A DNA stretch of 64,000 bases from Nocardia altamirensis NBRC 108246 (lineage in GTDB: Bacteria; Actinomycetota; Actinomycetes; Mycobacteriales; Mycobacteriaceae): NCBI RefSeq assembly GCF_001612685.1, contig NZ_BDAY01000053.1, positions 1 to 64,000 of the forward strand. Direction: 5' to 3'. The notes below the pieces were generated by a model. The model saw only the letters and a list, made by a program, of their open reading frames with translations. It was not told the DNA's origin and searched no databases. Position numbers and translations under genes: made by a program. Positions within the stretch are counted from its first letter, which is position 1, and the number at the start of each line of letters is the position of its first letter. Below, piece after piece: positions 27,826 to 36,784 of the stretch.

Positions 27826-28950
27826 TCAGTGCGGGCTGGTCGGATCGCCGTCCGGTCGGCTCGACGGCGGCAGGGTGGTGTGCGCTGGAGCGATCGACAT
27901 CTGGGTCAGCATCACCCTGTCCATCCCGGCTGGGGTGTCCGGCGGTCGGACGTGCGCCAGCCACTGCGCCACCTCCGCGTCGGTGAGTACCCGCTCGAGC
28001 GCCAGATCGGCAGGCACGAAAGGGAAATACCGGCCGGCGGGCCAATTGCGCTCATACGGAGGCGGATCCAGGACGAGCAGCCTGGTGCCGTCGACCACCG
28101 GGATATCGGACGGTGTTCCCTCGTTCCAGATCCAGGAACCGTCGGGGGCAACGAGATTGAACGCGCCGGTGGTGAGCACCTGCCCGGTGGCGTCGCGGCA
28201 CATCGCGACCGCCTCGGCCGAGGGTGGGTCGCCGGGGAGATGACCCCCGCCGATCAGTGCGTCGGCGAGCAGGGTGTGCAGCTGGAAGTTGTCGGCGATC
28301 CCGTTCATGCACAAGAGATATCCGGTGCCCGACTCGCGGTGCAGGACGACCAGCGGTTCGTCGTCGAGGAGCAGCAGCATGGACGACAGCTCCTTCCACC
28401 AGCGGCCGTAGGCCTCCCCGAGGGCATCGTGGCGCTGCTGCACCAGCTCGCGGCCGTTGCGCCCGAACAACTTCCGGACCTGCTTGTGCTGCAGCATCGC
28501 GATCGCGGGCGATATCCACATGTCCACCGTCCACCAGGCCATGAGCGGCTGCACGCCGAATTGCTCCAGCCACTCCCACTCGGTGTCGGTCTGTTCCGGA
28601 TCGGGCAGCTCGGCCTGCATCGTGGCCTGCCATTGCTCGGCGAACTGTTTGGCGTAGTCGAGCGCCTTGGCGAGATTCGCGAGGATCAGCGGTGCACACT
28701 CCACGGCGTCCGCCGCGGTGTGCACGTACGCGCCGATCATGTTCGCTACCTGTGCGCGCGCCCCTGGCGGAATCCGATCGAGCAACGGAGCGAGGGCCTT
28801 GCTGCCGAGCACCAGGATCTCGGCGCTCGCGTCATCGAGTGACGCGATGAGTTCTTCGTGCGCAGTATGGATTTCCGCGGGCTCCTCGGTCATCAGTGCC
28901 TGCATGTATGCCCCGACAGCGGCATGAAATCGGTTATCGCCCACGCTCAT
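27826..28950 (-). CDS. Hypothetical protein, 374 aa
   Basis: Not recognised. Soluble, acidic, with a helical N-terminal half rich in Trp (EWEWLEQFG, LMAWWTVDMWISP) and a C-terminal half containing a proline-rich tail. No signal peptide, membrane segment or catalytic motif is evident. Converges with the TetR gene (3 bp between stops). A TetR-type palindrome lies 14 bp upstream of the start. Base composition matches the surroundings. Confidence 0.7.
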   Translation of the reverse strand: MSVGDNRFHAAVGAYMQALMTEEPAEIHTAHEELIASLDDASAEILVLGSKALAPLLDRIPPGARAQVANMIGAYVHTAADAVECAPLILANLAKALDYAKQFAEQWQATMQAELPDPEQTDTEWEWLEQFGVQPLMAWWTVDMWISPAIAMLQHKQVRKLFGRNGRELVQQRHDALGEAYGRWWKELSSMLLLLDDEPLVVLHRESGTGYLLCMNGIADNFQLHTLLADALIGGGHLPGDPPSAEAVAMCRDATGQVLTTGAFNLVAPDGSWIWNEGTPSDIPVVDGTRLLVLDPPPYERNWPAGRYFPFVPADLALERVLTDAEVAQWLAHVRPPDTPAGMDRVMLTQMSIAPAHTTLPPSSRPDGDPTSPH

Positions 28951-28963
28951 GGCTGCACGGTAT

Positions 28964-28977
28964 TGAGTGCTTGCTCA
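28964..28977. promoter_or_regulatory. Candidate operator, tgagtgcttgctca
   Basis: 14-base site with TGAG/CTCA arms immediately before the start of the 374-aa gene, of the type bound by TetR-family proteins in actinobacteria. It shares the TGCTTG core with the palindrome at 18693-18708 but is not the same site. Functional role inferred only. Confidence 0.45.
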
Positions 28978-29143
28978 GCTTGTCGACCCCCCCATTGTCG
29001 GGGGCACCGCCCGGCGCTCGCCCGCACACCGCGTCGCGTCCTTCGCAGTCGCCGCGCACGCCGGCGACGAGCACATGTTTCAGTTATCGTGCGCTGACCT
29101 CGATCGGTCCGAAACCGCCCGCGCTTGCCTTAGGGTCTGCCGT

Positions 29144-30034
29144 ATGGACAGTGCGGAGTACGGCGGGCTCGAGCAGACCCTCGGTCAGCCGATTGCCGAG
29201 AGCGCGCCCGCCGAGTGGGGCTTCCAGAACCGCACCGATCTGCTCACCCTCGCCGACGGCGATCGAATGGTCCTGCAGCGCTACCGCGATCCGGACGACG
29301 CCGAGCGCAGGCTGCGCGTCATGCACACGCTGTTGGAGCCTGCCGCCAAGCGTGGCATCGCGATTCCGCGCATCCGCCGCTTCGATCTCGACGCCGATCC
29401 CGCGTGGATCGTCTTCGATGCCCTGCCCGGCGTCCCGATTCCGGCGAGCGCCGAAACCGGCCTCGGCACGCCGCGATTCCCCGCCATCGCCGGCGAGATG
29501 GGCACGCTGCTGCGCGCCTTCCGCCGCCTGCCGATCGCGGGGCTGCAGCTCGACGATCTGTGGGCGAGTCCGACCCGCCTGGCGCGCCGTGCGGCCGCCT
29601 GGGCGCTCGAGGTGACCGCCGAGCTGACCGCGGCACAGCGCAGCGCGCTGGAGCGCATTCTCAAGGCCGTCCCCACCCTGTTCGCCGATCGGCCCACCGT
29701 CCTCGCGCACGGCGATTTCACCCCGGTGAACGTCCTCACCGACGGCGAAAACATCACCGGTCTCACCGATTTCGAATCCATCCGACTGGCCGACCCGCTC
29801 TTCGACCCCGCCTGGTGGTCCTGGTCGGTCGGCTTCGCCGATGCGCGCGTCTTGGCCCTCGCCTGGCCCGAGTTTCTCGACAGCGCCGGGTTCGACCCCG
29901 CGGAACCGGGCCTGCCGCAACGGGTCGAGGCCATCCAGATCCTGCGCATGCTGGAATTGCTCACCGAGCAAAAGAATCTCAGCCCCGATGTGCGAAACGT
30001 GGTACACGAACGCCTGCTGCAGATGCTCGACTGA
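29144..30034 (+). CDS. Phosphotransferase family protein (APH-like kinase)
   Basis: 296 aa. Aminoglycoside-phosphotransferase-like kinase fold with catalytic loop HGDFTPVNVL and metal-binding TDFESIR. Such enzymes phosphorylate small molecules; resistance function cannot be assumed. The frame is open 59 codons further upstream, but homology begins at this ATG. A TAGGGT ending 7 bases before the ATG would give a nearly leaderless transcript. Confidence 0.82.
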   Translation: MDSAEYGGLEQTLGQPIAESAPAEWGFQNRTDLLTLADGDRMVLQRYRDPDDAERRLRVMHTLLEPAAKRGIAIPRIRRFDLDADPAWIVFDALPGVPIPASAETGLGTPRFPAIAGEMGTLLRAFRRLPIAGLQLDDLWASPTRLARRAAAWALEVTAELTAAQRSALERILKAVPTLFADRPTVLAHGDFTPVNVLTDGENITGLTDFESIRLADPLFDPAWWSWSVGFADARVLALAWPEFLDSAGFDPAEPGLPQRVEAIQILRMLELLTEQKNLSPDVRNVVHERLLQMLD

Positions 30035-30415
30035 GGAGAGCTTCGGCGCCGACATGGGCCGGTGCAGGCGCGAATTCCAGCGTCCGTTTCTATTTCTGAT
30101 AAATGGATAGTTTCGCACGACGCCTGTCGTTTTATCCGTGACCGCCCGGGCGCTATTTTGGCGCGAAGAGGCCGCATGGCCGACCTGGCCGCGAGGCAAG
30201 CCGTTGCCCCTGTAATTAGGGGCAGGATGCCAGATTTGGGCACCAGTCGAGCTCTGTGATGCGCCATCGCCAATACCGTGTAGCCATATAATTTATTCGT
30301 GAACCGAAATTGATCGAAAAATTATGCTACCTCCGTAACGGGCCGCAGATAGCTACGGATGAATGGCGTGAGTCCGTTCTCTCGGGCTCAACCTTCAATA
30401 AAAGGAGCATCCAAT
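30035..30415. other. Intergenic region with AT-rich patches
   Basis: 381 bp without a credible gene. Parts around 30090 and 30290-30330 are clearly more AT-rich than the rest of the window and probably contain the promoter of the small secreted protein gene that follows. No long inverted repeat or RNA gene was recognised. Confidence 0.5.
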
Positions 30416-30631
30416 ATGAAGCATCTTTCGCGGCTCGCCGTCGGCGCACTGGTGATCGGCGCAGCGCTGCTGCCCATGGCCACCGCGCAGGCGGAGATTC
30501 CGCTGGAGCCCGCCACCAGCGCCGAGGTTTCGGCTCCGGTGGCTTCTCCTGCCCCCATCGGCAGTGGTTCGTCCAGCATGTCGGGCGCCGGCGGCGGCAA
30601 GCAGTGCTGGCTCCCCGAGGGCTGCATGTAA
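30416..30631 (+). CDS. Small secreted protein, 71 aa
   Basis: AAAGGAG 8-10 bases before the ATG at 30416 fixes the start. N-terminal signal peptide (MKHLSRLAVGALVIGAALL, cleavage probably after AQA near residue 26). The mature peptide of about 45 residues is Pro/Ala/Ser/Gly-rich and ends in KQCWLPEGCM, with two Cys that could form a disulfide. Function unknown. An imperfect copy of its last 21 bases occurs just downstream. Confidence 0.72.
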   Translation: MKHLSRLAVGALVIGAALLPMATAQAEIPLEPATSAEVSAPVASPAPIGSGSSSMSGAGGGKQCWLPEGCM

Positions 30632-30660
30632 GTGGTCTTCTCCCTGAGGGCTGCCGGTAA
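30611..30660 (+). repeat. Imperfect duplication of a gene 3' end
   Basis: The last seven codons (L-P-E-G-C-M-stop region, 30611-30631) recur at 30640-30660 with 18 of 21 bases identical, again ending in TAA. The 29-base offset puts the second copy out of frame with the first. Confidence 0.65.
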
Positions 30661-30691
30661 GTAGCCCTTGGTCGGGGGTAGAAACGATGTC

Positions 30692-30728
30692 CCGGTACCA
30701 GGTGCCGTAGCAACGGGCCTGGTACCGG
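30692..30728 (+). terminator. Terminator-like hairpin
   Basis: Perfect 11-bp stem ccggtaccagg/cctggtaccgg with a 15-base loop, downstream of the small secreted protein gene. Confidence 0.6.
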
Positions 30729-30876
30729 CGCGCCGATCGTGGGCCCTGGCCCGATCCGACTGTTCGGCCTGGTCAGCTAGTTCTGGGACGTCGATTCGGC
30801 GACGATGTCACACTCTCCTCTCCTACGTCGTCCCCTCTGTGAACGCGGACAAACGCAGCGCAGAGGAGCAGGAATC

Positions 30877-31656
30877 ATGACGAAGACCAAGAAGATCGCG
30901 GTGGCCGGCGCGACCGGACGGCTCGGCAAGCACGTGGTGGACGTGCTCACCGAACAGGGCCACGAGGTGGTGGCCTTCTCCCGCAAGAACGGTGTGGACA
31001 TCGAGACCGGCGCGGGCTTGGTCGAGGCACTCGCCGGCGTCGAGGTCGTCATCGACGCCGCCAGCACCCCGTCCGCCGATCAGACCATCGCCACCGAGTT
31101 CTTCACCGCCGCCGCACGCAACCTGCACGACGCAGGCCAGCGGGCCGGGGTGCAGCGCCTGGTCGTCGTGTCCATCATCGGCATCGACACCTCCGTGGCC
31201 GGCTACAACGCCGCCAAGCTGGCGCACGAGCGGGAACTCACGAAAGGCCCACTGCCCGTGCAGATCCTGCGCGCCGCCCAGTTCCACGAGCTGGTCGAGG
31301 TGATGACCCAGTGGGGCACCCAGGGTGACGTCGCCTACCTGCCGACCATGCGGACCCAGCTCGTCGCCGCCCGCACCGTCGCCGAGGCGCTGGTCGATCT
31401 CGCGGTCAACCCGGCACCCGCGCACACCGACGGCCCCTTCCCGGAAGTCGCTGGCCCGCAACCGGAAACGATGGCAGGCGCGGCCACCTTGCTCGCCGCG
31501 AAGCTCGGCGGCCCGGCACAGATCATCGAGGCGAGCGGCGCGGACAACCCGGACCGCGAGGCCTTCGAGAACGGCGGACTGCTGGCAGGCCCGCACGCCG
31601 CCCTCGCTGGTCCCACGTTCGCCGAATGGCTCGACGCGACCTACCCGGCGAAGTAG
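30877..31656 (+). CDS. NAD(P)-binding SDR-type protein (NmrA/atypical)
   Basis: 259 aa. Rossmann GATGRLGKHVV motif at residues 11-21; no YxxxK pair in the usual place, so it belongs with atypical NAD(P)H-binding proteins such as NmrA or NAD(P)H azoreductase-like proteins. GAGGAG about 9 bases before the ATG sets the start. It converges with the MerR gene. Ends in TAG. Substrate unknown. Confidence 0.82.
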   Translation: MTKTKKIAVAGATGRLGKHVVDVLTEQGHEVVAFSRKNGVDIETGAGLVEALAGVEVVIDAASTPSADQTIATEFFTAAARNLHDAGQRAGVQRLVVVSIIGIDTSVAGYNAAKLAHERELTKGPLPVQILRAAQFHELVEVMTQWGTQGDVAYLPTMRTQLVAARTVAEALVDLAVNPAPAHTDGPFPEVAGPQPETMAGAATLLAAKLGGPAQIIEASGADNPDREAFENGGLLAGPHAALAGPTFAEWLDATYPAK

Positions 31657-31716
31657 GCCTGATCGGCGAGGATCCGCATCACCTTCGAAACACGAAGTGG
31701 GTGCGGATCTTTCGCG

Positions 31717-32097
31717 TCAGGAGGTGGTTTCGAACCCGCCGACCGCCGCGTCCTCGGTGGCGTCGATATAGCTGCGCAGCGCCTCGCGGGACTGGGTGAG
31801 CGCGTCGATGCGTTCGTCGAGCCCGTGCAGGCGGGCGCGGAGGACATCGAGCAGTTCGTCGCAGGGATAGATTTCCGGGGCCGTGCCGTAGGAGCAGGGC
31901 AGCAGGATGCCGATGTCCTCGGTGGACAGTCCGGCGTCGAGCAGGCCGCGGATCTGGGTCACCGACAGCACGGCGTCCTCGGTGTACTCGCGGTAGCCGT
32001 TGACCCCGCGGACCGGCTCGAGCAGGCCCTGCGCTTCGTAGTAGCGCAGCAGATGCGTGCCGACTCCGGTGCGGCGGCTGAGTTCCCCGATCAACAT
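31717..32097 (-). CDS. MerR-family regulator
   Basis: 126 aa from ATG 32097; AAGGAG at 32107-32112 is 9 bases upstream, favouring this over the in-frame ATG at 32121. N-terminal winged helix (LIGELSRRTGVGTHLLRYYEAQGLL), then a dimerisation coiled coil. Two Cys (C-S-Y-G and Y-P-C-D) are in the middle but do not form a typical metal-binding set. Divergent from the reductase gene at 32149, with a MerR-type dyad between. Confidence 0.87.
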   Translation of the reverse strand: MLIGELSRRTGVGTHLLRYYEAQGLLEPVRGVNGYREYTEDAVLSVTQIRGLLDAGLSTEDIGILLPCSYGTAPEIYPCDELLDVLRARLHGLDERIDALTQSREALRSYIDATEDAAVGGFETTS

Positions 32098-32108
32098 CGC
32101 ACACTGCT

Positions 32109-32134
32109 CCTTGACCTTCATATCGGTATCAAGG
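32109..32134. promoter_or_regulatory. MerR-type operator/promoter dyad
   Basis: ccttga-N14-tcaagg inverted repeat in the 51-bp space between the MerR and reductase starts. Such dyads between divergent genes are the normal target of MerR proteins, which act on promoters with long spacers. Confidence 0.6.
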
Positions 32135-32148
32135 TTGACGATACAGCC

Positions 32149-33057
32149 ATGACCGAACAACTGACTTCGTCCTCCGACACCGATCGCCAGGCGGTGACTG
32201 TCCTCGGCCTCGGCCTGATGGGTCAGGCGCTGGCCGGCGCTTTCCTCGCCGCCGGGCACCGCACTACCGTGTGGAACCGTTCCGCCGCCAAAGCCGAAGA
32301 GCTTGCGGCACAGGGCGCGACGCTCGCCGCCACGCTGCGTGATGCGGTCGCGGCAAGTCCGCTGGTGATCGTCTGCGTCACCGACTATCCGGCCGTGCGC
32401 GCGCTGCTCGATCCGGTCAGCGCCGATCTCGTGGGGCGGGTGGTGGTGAACTTGACCTCGGGTACCTCACAGCAGGCCCGCGAGACCGCCGAATGGGCGG
32501 CGCAGCACGGGTTCTCCTATCTCGACGGCGTGATCCTGGCCATTCCCAGCGCCATCGCCACGGACGAGGCGGTGCTCCTCTACAGCGGGCCGCGCGCGGC
32601 CTTCGACGCACACGAGCAGACGCTGGGCAGCCTGGGTGCGGCCACCAGTCACCTCGGCGCGGATCATGGTCTGTCCGCGCTGTACGACATGGCCATGCTC
32701 AGCCTGATGTGGAGTGTGCTTAACGGATTCCTGCACGGCGCTGCGCTTCTCGGCACCGCTCAGGTGGACGCGACAACGCTCGCGCCGTTCTTGACTCAGG
32801 GACTGCACACCATGAGCGGATGGCTCACCGCGACCGCGGCGCAGATCGATGCGGGCGCCTACCCGGCCGAGGACTCCACCCTCGACGTGCACCTGGCGGC
32901 GATGGCGCACCTCGTCGAAGAGAGCGAGGCGGTCGGCGTGAATGCCGAATTACCAAGGCTTGCCCAGGCGTTGGCAGGACGCGCGGTTGACGAGGGACGG
33001 GGCGGCGACGACTATGCGGCGCTGATCGAGCAGTTCCGCAAGCCGGCACCGAGGTAA
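32149..33057 (+). CDS. NAD(P)-dependent oxidoreductase (imine-reductase/3-HIBDH-like)
   Basis: 302 aa. N-terminal Rossmann domain of the beta-hydroxyacid dehydrogenase type (VLGLGLMGQALAGAF and WNRSAAKAEEL), and an all-helical C-terminal domain. The C-terminal domain resembles imine reductases rather than 6-phosphogluconate dehydrogenases, but the active-site residues do not settle the substrate. Divergent from the MerR gene and probably controlled by it. Confidence 0.83.
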   Translation: MTEQLTSSSDTDRQAVTVLGLGLMGQALAGAFLAAGHRTTVWNRSAAKAEELAAQGATLAATLRDAVAASPLVIVCVTDYPAVRALLDPVSADLVGRVVVNLTSGTSQQARETAEWAAQHGFSYLDGVILAIPSAIATDEAVLLYSGPRAAFDAHEQTLGSLGAATSHLGADHGLSALYDMAMLSLMWSVLNGFLHGAALLGTAQVDATTLAPFLTQGLHTMSGWLTATAAQIDAGAYPAEDSTLDVHLAAMAHLVEESEAVGVNAELPRLAQALAGRAVDEGRGGDDYAALIEQFRKPAPR

Positions 33058-33109
33058 CCCACCGCATCTCGCGATCCGCACCGAGCGGGTCGGTGCGGAT
33101 CGCGGGAGC

Positions 33110-35122
33110 TCAGCGGATGGACGTGAGGTCGTACATGGTGACGCCGTCCACGTCGATCGCGGTGTAGTTCTGCTGCACCCATTGGGAGATCGCGGAGCTG
33201 GGTGAAGAGCCGGACGCGTCCGGACCGCCGTGCCCGCCACGGTTGCCGCCGATGAAATAGTGGATCTTTCCTTCGGCCACATATTGTTTGAACTGGTCGA
33301 GGGTCGGCGAGGGATCACTGCCGTTGAAACCGCCGATGGGCATGACCGGCAGTTCGGTGGCCAATTGGTATCCGGCCGCGCTGTTCGAGCCGATCGCCGC
33401 GGCGACCCAGGTGTAGGCGCCACCGTTCTGCTCGAGCAGCGAAACGATCTTGTCGCTCGGCTTGCTCGCACCGAGCAGGCCACCGCCGGCGCCCATCTCG
33501 TGCCCGGCCATCGCACCCTGCCTACCGGGACCGTTGCGTCCATCGGGAGCGTTGCCACCGGGGAATGCGCCATCGACGGGAAATGCGTTGCCGCCGGGCC
33601 CATTCGGACCTTCCGCCCCCGGCGGGCGGCCGAACTTGCCGAACCGTCCCCCGACATCCGGACCCGCCGTGGGAATCGCGCCCGTATGCGGGGTCGCAAT
33701 GGCGTCGACCGCGTAGGCGGTCGGCCCGGCCAGACCGGTGTACGCGATGGCCACTGCCGCGACGACGGCCAGCTTCCGCTGCGCGGGCACCAGCACGACG
33801 AGCGTCGCAAGCACGCCGACGATCAGCACGGTCCAGCGCAACCACGGCAGCCAATGCACGCTGCGGGACAACAGCATCCACGCCGTCGCCGTCGTGAGGC
33901 CGACTGCCAGTGCGAGAACGGCCCGCACCCACCGTCGGTGCCGTTCGCGCCACAGCAGCACGGTGCCCGCGCCGACGAGCGCCGCGATCGCGGGTGCCAA
34001 TGCCACCGTGTAGTACTGGTGGAAGATCCCCGCCATGAAGCTGAACGTCAGACCGGTCGCAATCAGCCAACCGCCCCAGACGATCAGCGACGCGCGTTGC
34101 CGATCGGTCCTGGCGGCCTTGCCGCGCAACAGAAGTCCACCGACCAGCAGCACGAGCGCGGCCGGGATCAGCCAGGCGACCTGACCGCCCTGCTCCGGCT
34201 CGAACATTCGGGTGATGCCGGGACTGCCCCACAGGCCGTTGCCGCCGGCGGGCAGATCGGCGCCGCCCATCCCGACGCTGCCGCGTTCGTTGCCGTTGAG
34301 CCGCCCGAGCCCGTTGTAGCCGAGCGTCAGCTCCAGGATCGAATTGTCCTGCGACCCACCGATCCACGGCCGGGACGAGGCGGGCCACAGCTCCACCGCG
34401 AGCAGCCACCAGCCCGCCGCGCCCACCATCGCCGCACCGGCGGCGCACAGCTGGAGCAGCCGAGTGCCGAGCTTCGGCGGGCCTGCGATCAGATACGCCA
34501 GCGCGAGCGGTGGCACCACGAGTAGCACCTGTAACTGTTTGGTGAGAAAGCCGAATCCGACGAAGACGCCGGTGAGCACCAACCACCGCCAGCGGCCGTC
34601 CTCGATCGCCCGCGAGAGCGCCCATACGGCCGCGACCATCAGGAAGACCAGCAGCGCGTCCGGATTGTTGAACCGGAACATCACCGCCGCAACGGGAGTC
34701 ACGGCCAGCACCAGCCCGGCAAGCAGCCCGGCCGCAGGGCCGAACGGCTTGCGCACCGTCGCCCACAGCAGCGCGACGCTGGCGACGCCGAGCAGGACCT
34801 CAGGCACCAGGATGCTCCAGCTGTTCAACCCGAACGCCCGCACCGACAGCTCCATCAACCAGAGCGAGGCGGGTGGCTTGTCCACGGTGATCGAATTCGC
34901 CGCGTCGGACGAGCCGAAGAAGAATGCCTTCCACGACACCGAACCCGCCTGCACCGCAGCGGAATAGAACGAGTTGGCCCAGCCGTTCGCGCTCAGGTTG
35001 CACAGGTAGGCGATCGTGGTGCCGATGAGTAGCGCGGCCAATGCCGGGTATTCCCAGCGGATCTTGCGTGCGGCCGCCGGTTCTGGCGGCGCCGAGGCCG
35101 GTGCGGTGAGCGTTGCCGTCAT
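33110..35122 (-). CDS. Glycosyltransferase family 39 membrane protein
   Basis: 670 aa. GT-C type integral membrane transferase: an acidic first loop, many hydrophobic segments from residue 20 to about 460, then an outside domain with a Gly/Pro/Asn-rich linker (about 485-560) and a folded C-terminal part. Such enzymes use polyprenyl-phosphate sugars on the outer face of the membrane (ArnT/YkcB type). The start overlaps the upstream GT2/GtrA gene by 4 bases. That gene product can supply the lipid-linked sugar. Confidence 0.88.
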   Translation of the reverse strand: MTATLTAPASAPPEPAAARKIRWEYPALAALLIGTTIAYLCNLSANGWANSFYSAAVQAGSVSWKAFFFGSSDAANSITVDKPPASLWLMELSVRAFGLNSWSILVPEVLLGVASVALLWATVRKPFGPAAGLLAGLVLAVTPVAAVMFRFNNPDALLVFLMVAAVWALSRAIEDGRWRWLVLTGVFVGFGFLTKQLQVLLVVPPLALAYLIAGPPKLGTRLLQLCAAGAAMVGAAGWWLLAVELWPASSRPWIGGSQDNSILELTLGYNGLGRLNGNERGSVGMGGADLPAGGNGLWGSPGITRMFEPEQGGQVAWLIPAALVLLVGGLLLRGKAARTDRQRASLIVWGGWLIATGLTFSFMAGIFHQYYTVALAPAIAALVGAGTVLLWRERHRRWVRAVLALAVGLTTATAWMLLSRSVHWLPWLRWTVLIVGVLATLVVLVPAQRKLAVVAAVAIAYTGLAGPTAYAVDAIATPHTGAIPTAGPDVGGRFGKFGRPPGAEGPNGPGGNAFPVDGAFPGGNAPDGRNGPGRQGAMAGHEMGAGGGLLGASKPSDKIVSLLEQNGGAYTWVAAAIGSNSAAGYQLATELPVMPIGGFNGSDPSPTLDQFKQYVAEGKIHYFIGGNRGGHGGPDASGSSPSSAISQWVQQNYTAIDVDGVTMYDLTSIR

Positions 35123-36453
35123 CGCAGGCCGCCGTCTGTCCCCGAGACCCGATCCGCGAGCGCGACATCCGCCGCTGTGGGCTCGGTGCCCATGCTGCCC
35201 GATTCACCCTGCACCGAAACGGCCGTCCGCCGTGCCGGATTCGGGGTGTTCCGGAAGACCCAGCGCAAGCCGACGAACCGCAGCACCGTGGCGAGCAGAT
35301 TCGCCAGCACGAGCACGAACAGCTCGAGGTGCACCGGCGCGTCCGGCGCCCAATGATGCAGCGTGAACAGCGACCCGCTGGTCAGCACCAGGCCGATGCC
35401 GAAGATCACCAAGCCCTGGAACTGATGCGACACCGCTCCGGTCGACCCACGCACACCGAAGGTGAAGGCCCGGTTGGCCGCGGTATTGGCCACCGCGGTG
35501 ACGAGCAGGGCGAGGAAGTTCGCCACCTGTGGATTGGTAAACGATTGCAGCACAACGTAAAGCAGCAGATAGGCGAGCGTGCTCAGCACGCCGACGATCG
35601 CGAACCGCACCACCTGCCCGACCATGCCGAGCGGCACGCCAGGCACCAGCGGCTCGCGGCCGATTGCCCGCCGCAGCTCCTCGAGCGGCAGCGCGCCGGT
35701 GGCAAGGGCGCGGCCGAGCCTGCCGATCCCGAGCAGGTCCTTGCGTGCGGTGTCGATGATGTCGACCCGGCTGTCCGGGTCGTCGATCCAGTCCACCGGC
35801 ACCTCGTGGATGCGCAGCCCGGCCCGCTCGGCCAGCACGAGCAGTTCGGTGTCGAAGAACCATTCACCGTCGCGTACCAGCGGAAGCAGCTGGCGGGCCA
35901 CCTCGCTGCGCATTGCCTTGAATCCGCACTGCGCATCCGAAAAGTGCGCTTGCAGTGAGGCTTTCAGAATCAGGTTGTAGCAGCGGGAGATGAACTCCCG
36001 CTTCGGTCCGCGCACCACCCGCGAGGAGGAGCTCAACCTGGTCCCGATCGCCAGGTCCGAATGTCCGGTGATCAGCGGTGCGACCAGTGGCAGCAAAGCG
36101 TTCAAGTCGGTGGACAGGTCGACGTCCATGTACGCGACCACCTGTGCGTCGGAGCGTTCCCACACCGCGCGCAGCGCCCGGCCGCGTCCCTTCTTGTCCA
36201 GGTGCACTACGCGCACGCCGTCGAGCTCGCCCGCCAGCAGCTTGGCCACCTCCAGGGTGGCGTCGGTGCTTGCGTTGTCCGCGACCGTGATCCTGGCCGG
36301 AAACGGGAAGCCTTTGCGCAGATAGGCGTGCAGCCTGCGCACGCACACGCCGAGGTCGGCCTCTTCGTTGTAGACGGGTATCACCACGTCAAGGACGGGC
36401 GTACCCTCGGTCTCGGCTAATTCCGCAGCCGCGACGGTCACAGTCTCGGTCAT
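35119..36453 (-). CDS. GT2 glycosyltransferase fused to GtrA-like membrane domain
   Basis: 444 aa. Residues 1-260 form a family 2 polyprenyl-phosphate glycosyltransferase (VVIPVYNEE, MDVDLSTDL with the metal-binding Asp). Residues 270-400 form a four-helix GtrA-like domain that anchors or flips the lipid-linked sugar. The fusion is known in actinobacteria and pairs with GT39 proteins. First gene of a two-gene operon with the GT39 gene, together able to glycosylate a surface component of unknown identity. Confidence 0.9.
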   Translation of the reverse strand: MTETVTVAAAELAETEGTPVLDVVIPVYNEEADLGVCVRRLHAYLRKGFPFPARITVADNASTDATLEVAKLLAGELDGVRVVHLDKKGRGRALRAVWERSDAQVVAYMDVDLSTDLNALLPLVAPLITGHSDLAIGTRLSSSSRVVRGPKREFISRCYNLILKASLQAHFSDAQCGFKAMRSEVARQLLPLVRDGEWFFDTELLVLAERAGLRIHEVPVDWIDDPDSRVDIIDTARKDLLGIGRLGRALATGALPLEELRRAIGREPLVPGVPLGMVGQVVRFAIVGVLSTLAYLLLYVVLQSFTNPQVANFLALLVTAVANTAANRAFTFGVRGSTGAVSHQFQGLVIFGIGLVLTSGSLFTLHHWAPDAPVHLELFVLVLANLLATVLRFVGLRWVFRNTPNPARRTAVSVQGESGSMGTEPTAADVALADRVSGTDGGLR

Positions 36454-36609
36454 GAGAACCAGCCTCGATGATCGAGTTGTCGCGGAGCTGGGCCTAAGCT
36501 GTGAGGTTGCTGGGTGTGCCTGGCCGCGGCGACCGGCCTCGGTGCAGGCGGCGGTGGCGTACGGTCGGAGGATCGGGGCCGCTCAGGTCCTGCGAGCAAA
36601 GGACCACGC

Positions 36610-36735
36610 TTGTCCGACAAGTCTCCGCGCAGCTCGATGTCGAAGAAATCCGGGAAATCGCTCAAAGAGAAGCGAGCGGACAAAAAGAGCAAGTCCACCC
36701 CCGAACAAAGCATCATCGATCCGAAGAAGCGCTGA
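36610..36735 (+). CDS. Very small basic protein (32-41 aa)
   Basis: Starts at TTG 36610 (41 aa) or ATG 36637 (32 aa). The sequence is almost wholly polar and basic: KKSGKSLKEKRADKKSKS, then PEQSIIDPKKR. The upstream extension of the frame is Gly-rich and unlikely to be coding. Lys codons are unusually frequent compared with the neighbours. Position, divergent from the glycosyltransferase operon and convergent with the MFS gene, leaves room for it. Function unknown. Confidence 0.5.
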   Translation: MSDKSPRSSMSKKSGKSLKEKRADKKSKSTPEQSIIDPKKR

Positions 36736-36784
36736 CCGTCGCTGAGCGAGGCGGCCGACCGCCTCGCTCAGCATCGCAGCCTGA

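Noticed and set aside
29144..30034. Aminoglycoside resistance gene
   Set aside because: The fold is APH-like, but nothing ties it to antibiotics; the family phosphorylates many substrates.
30668..30880. 70-codon frame between the small secreted protein and the SDR gene
   Set aside because: Runs through the terminator hairpin and the SDR ribosome site; no homology.
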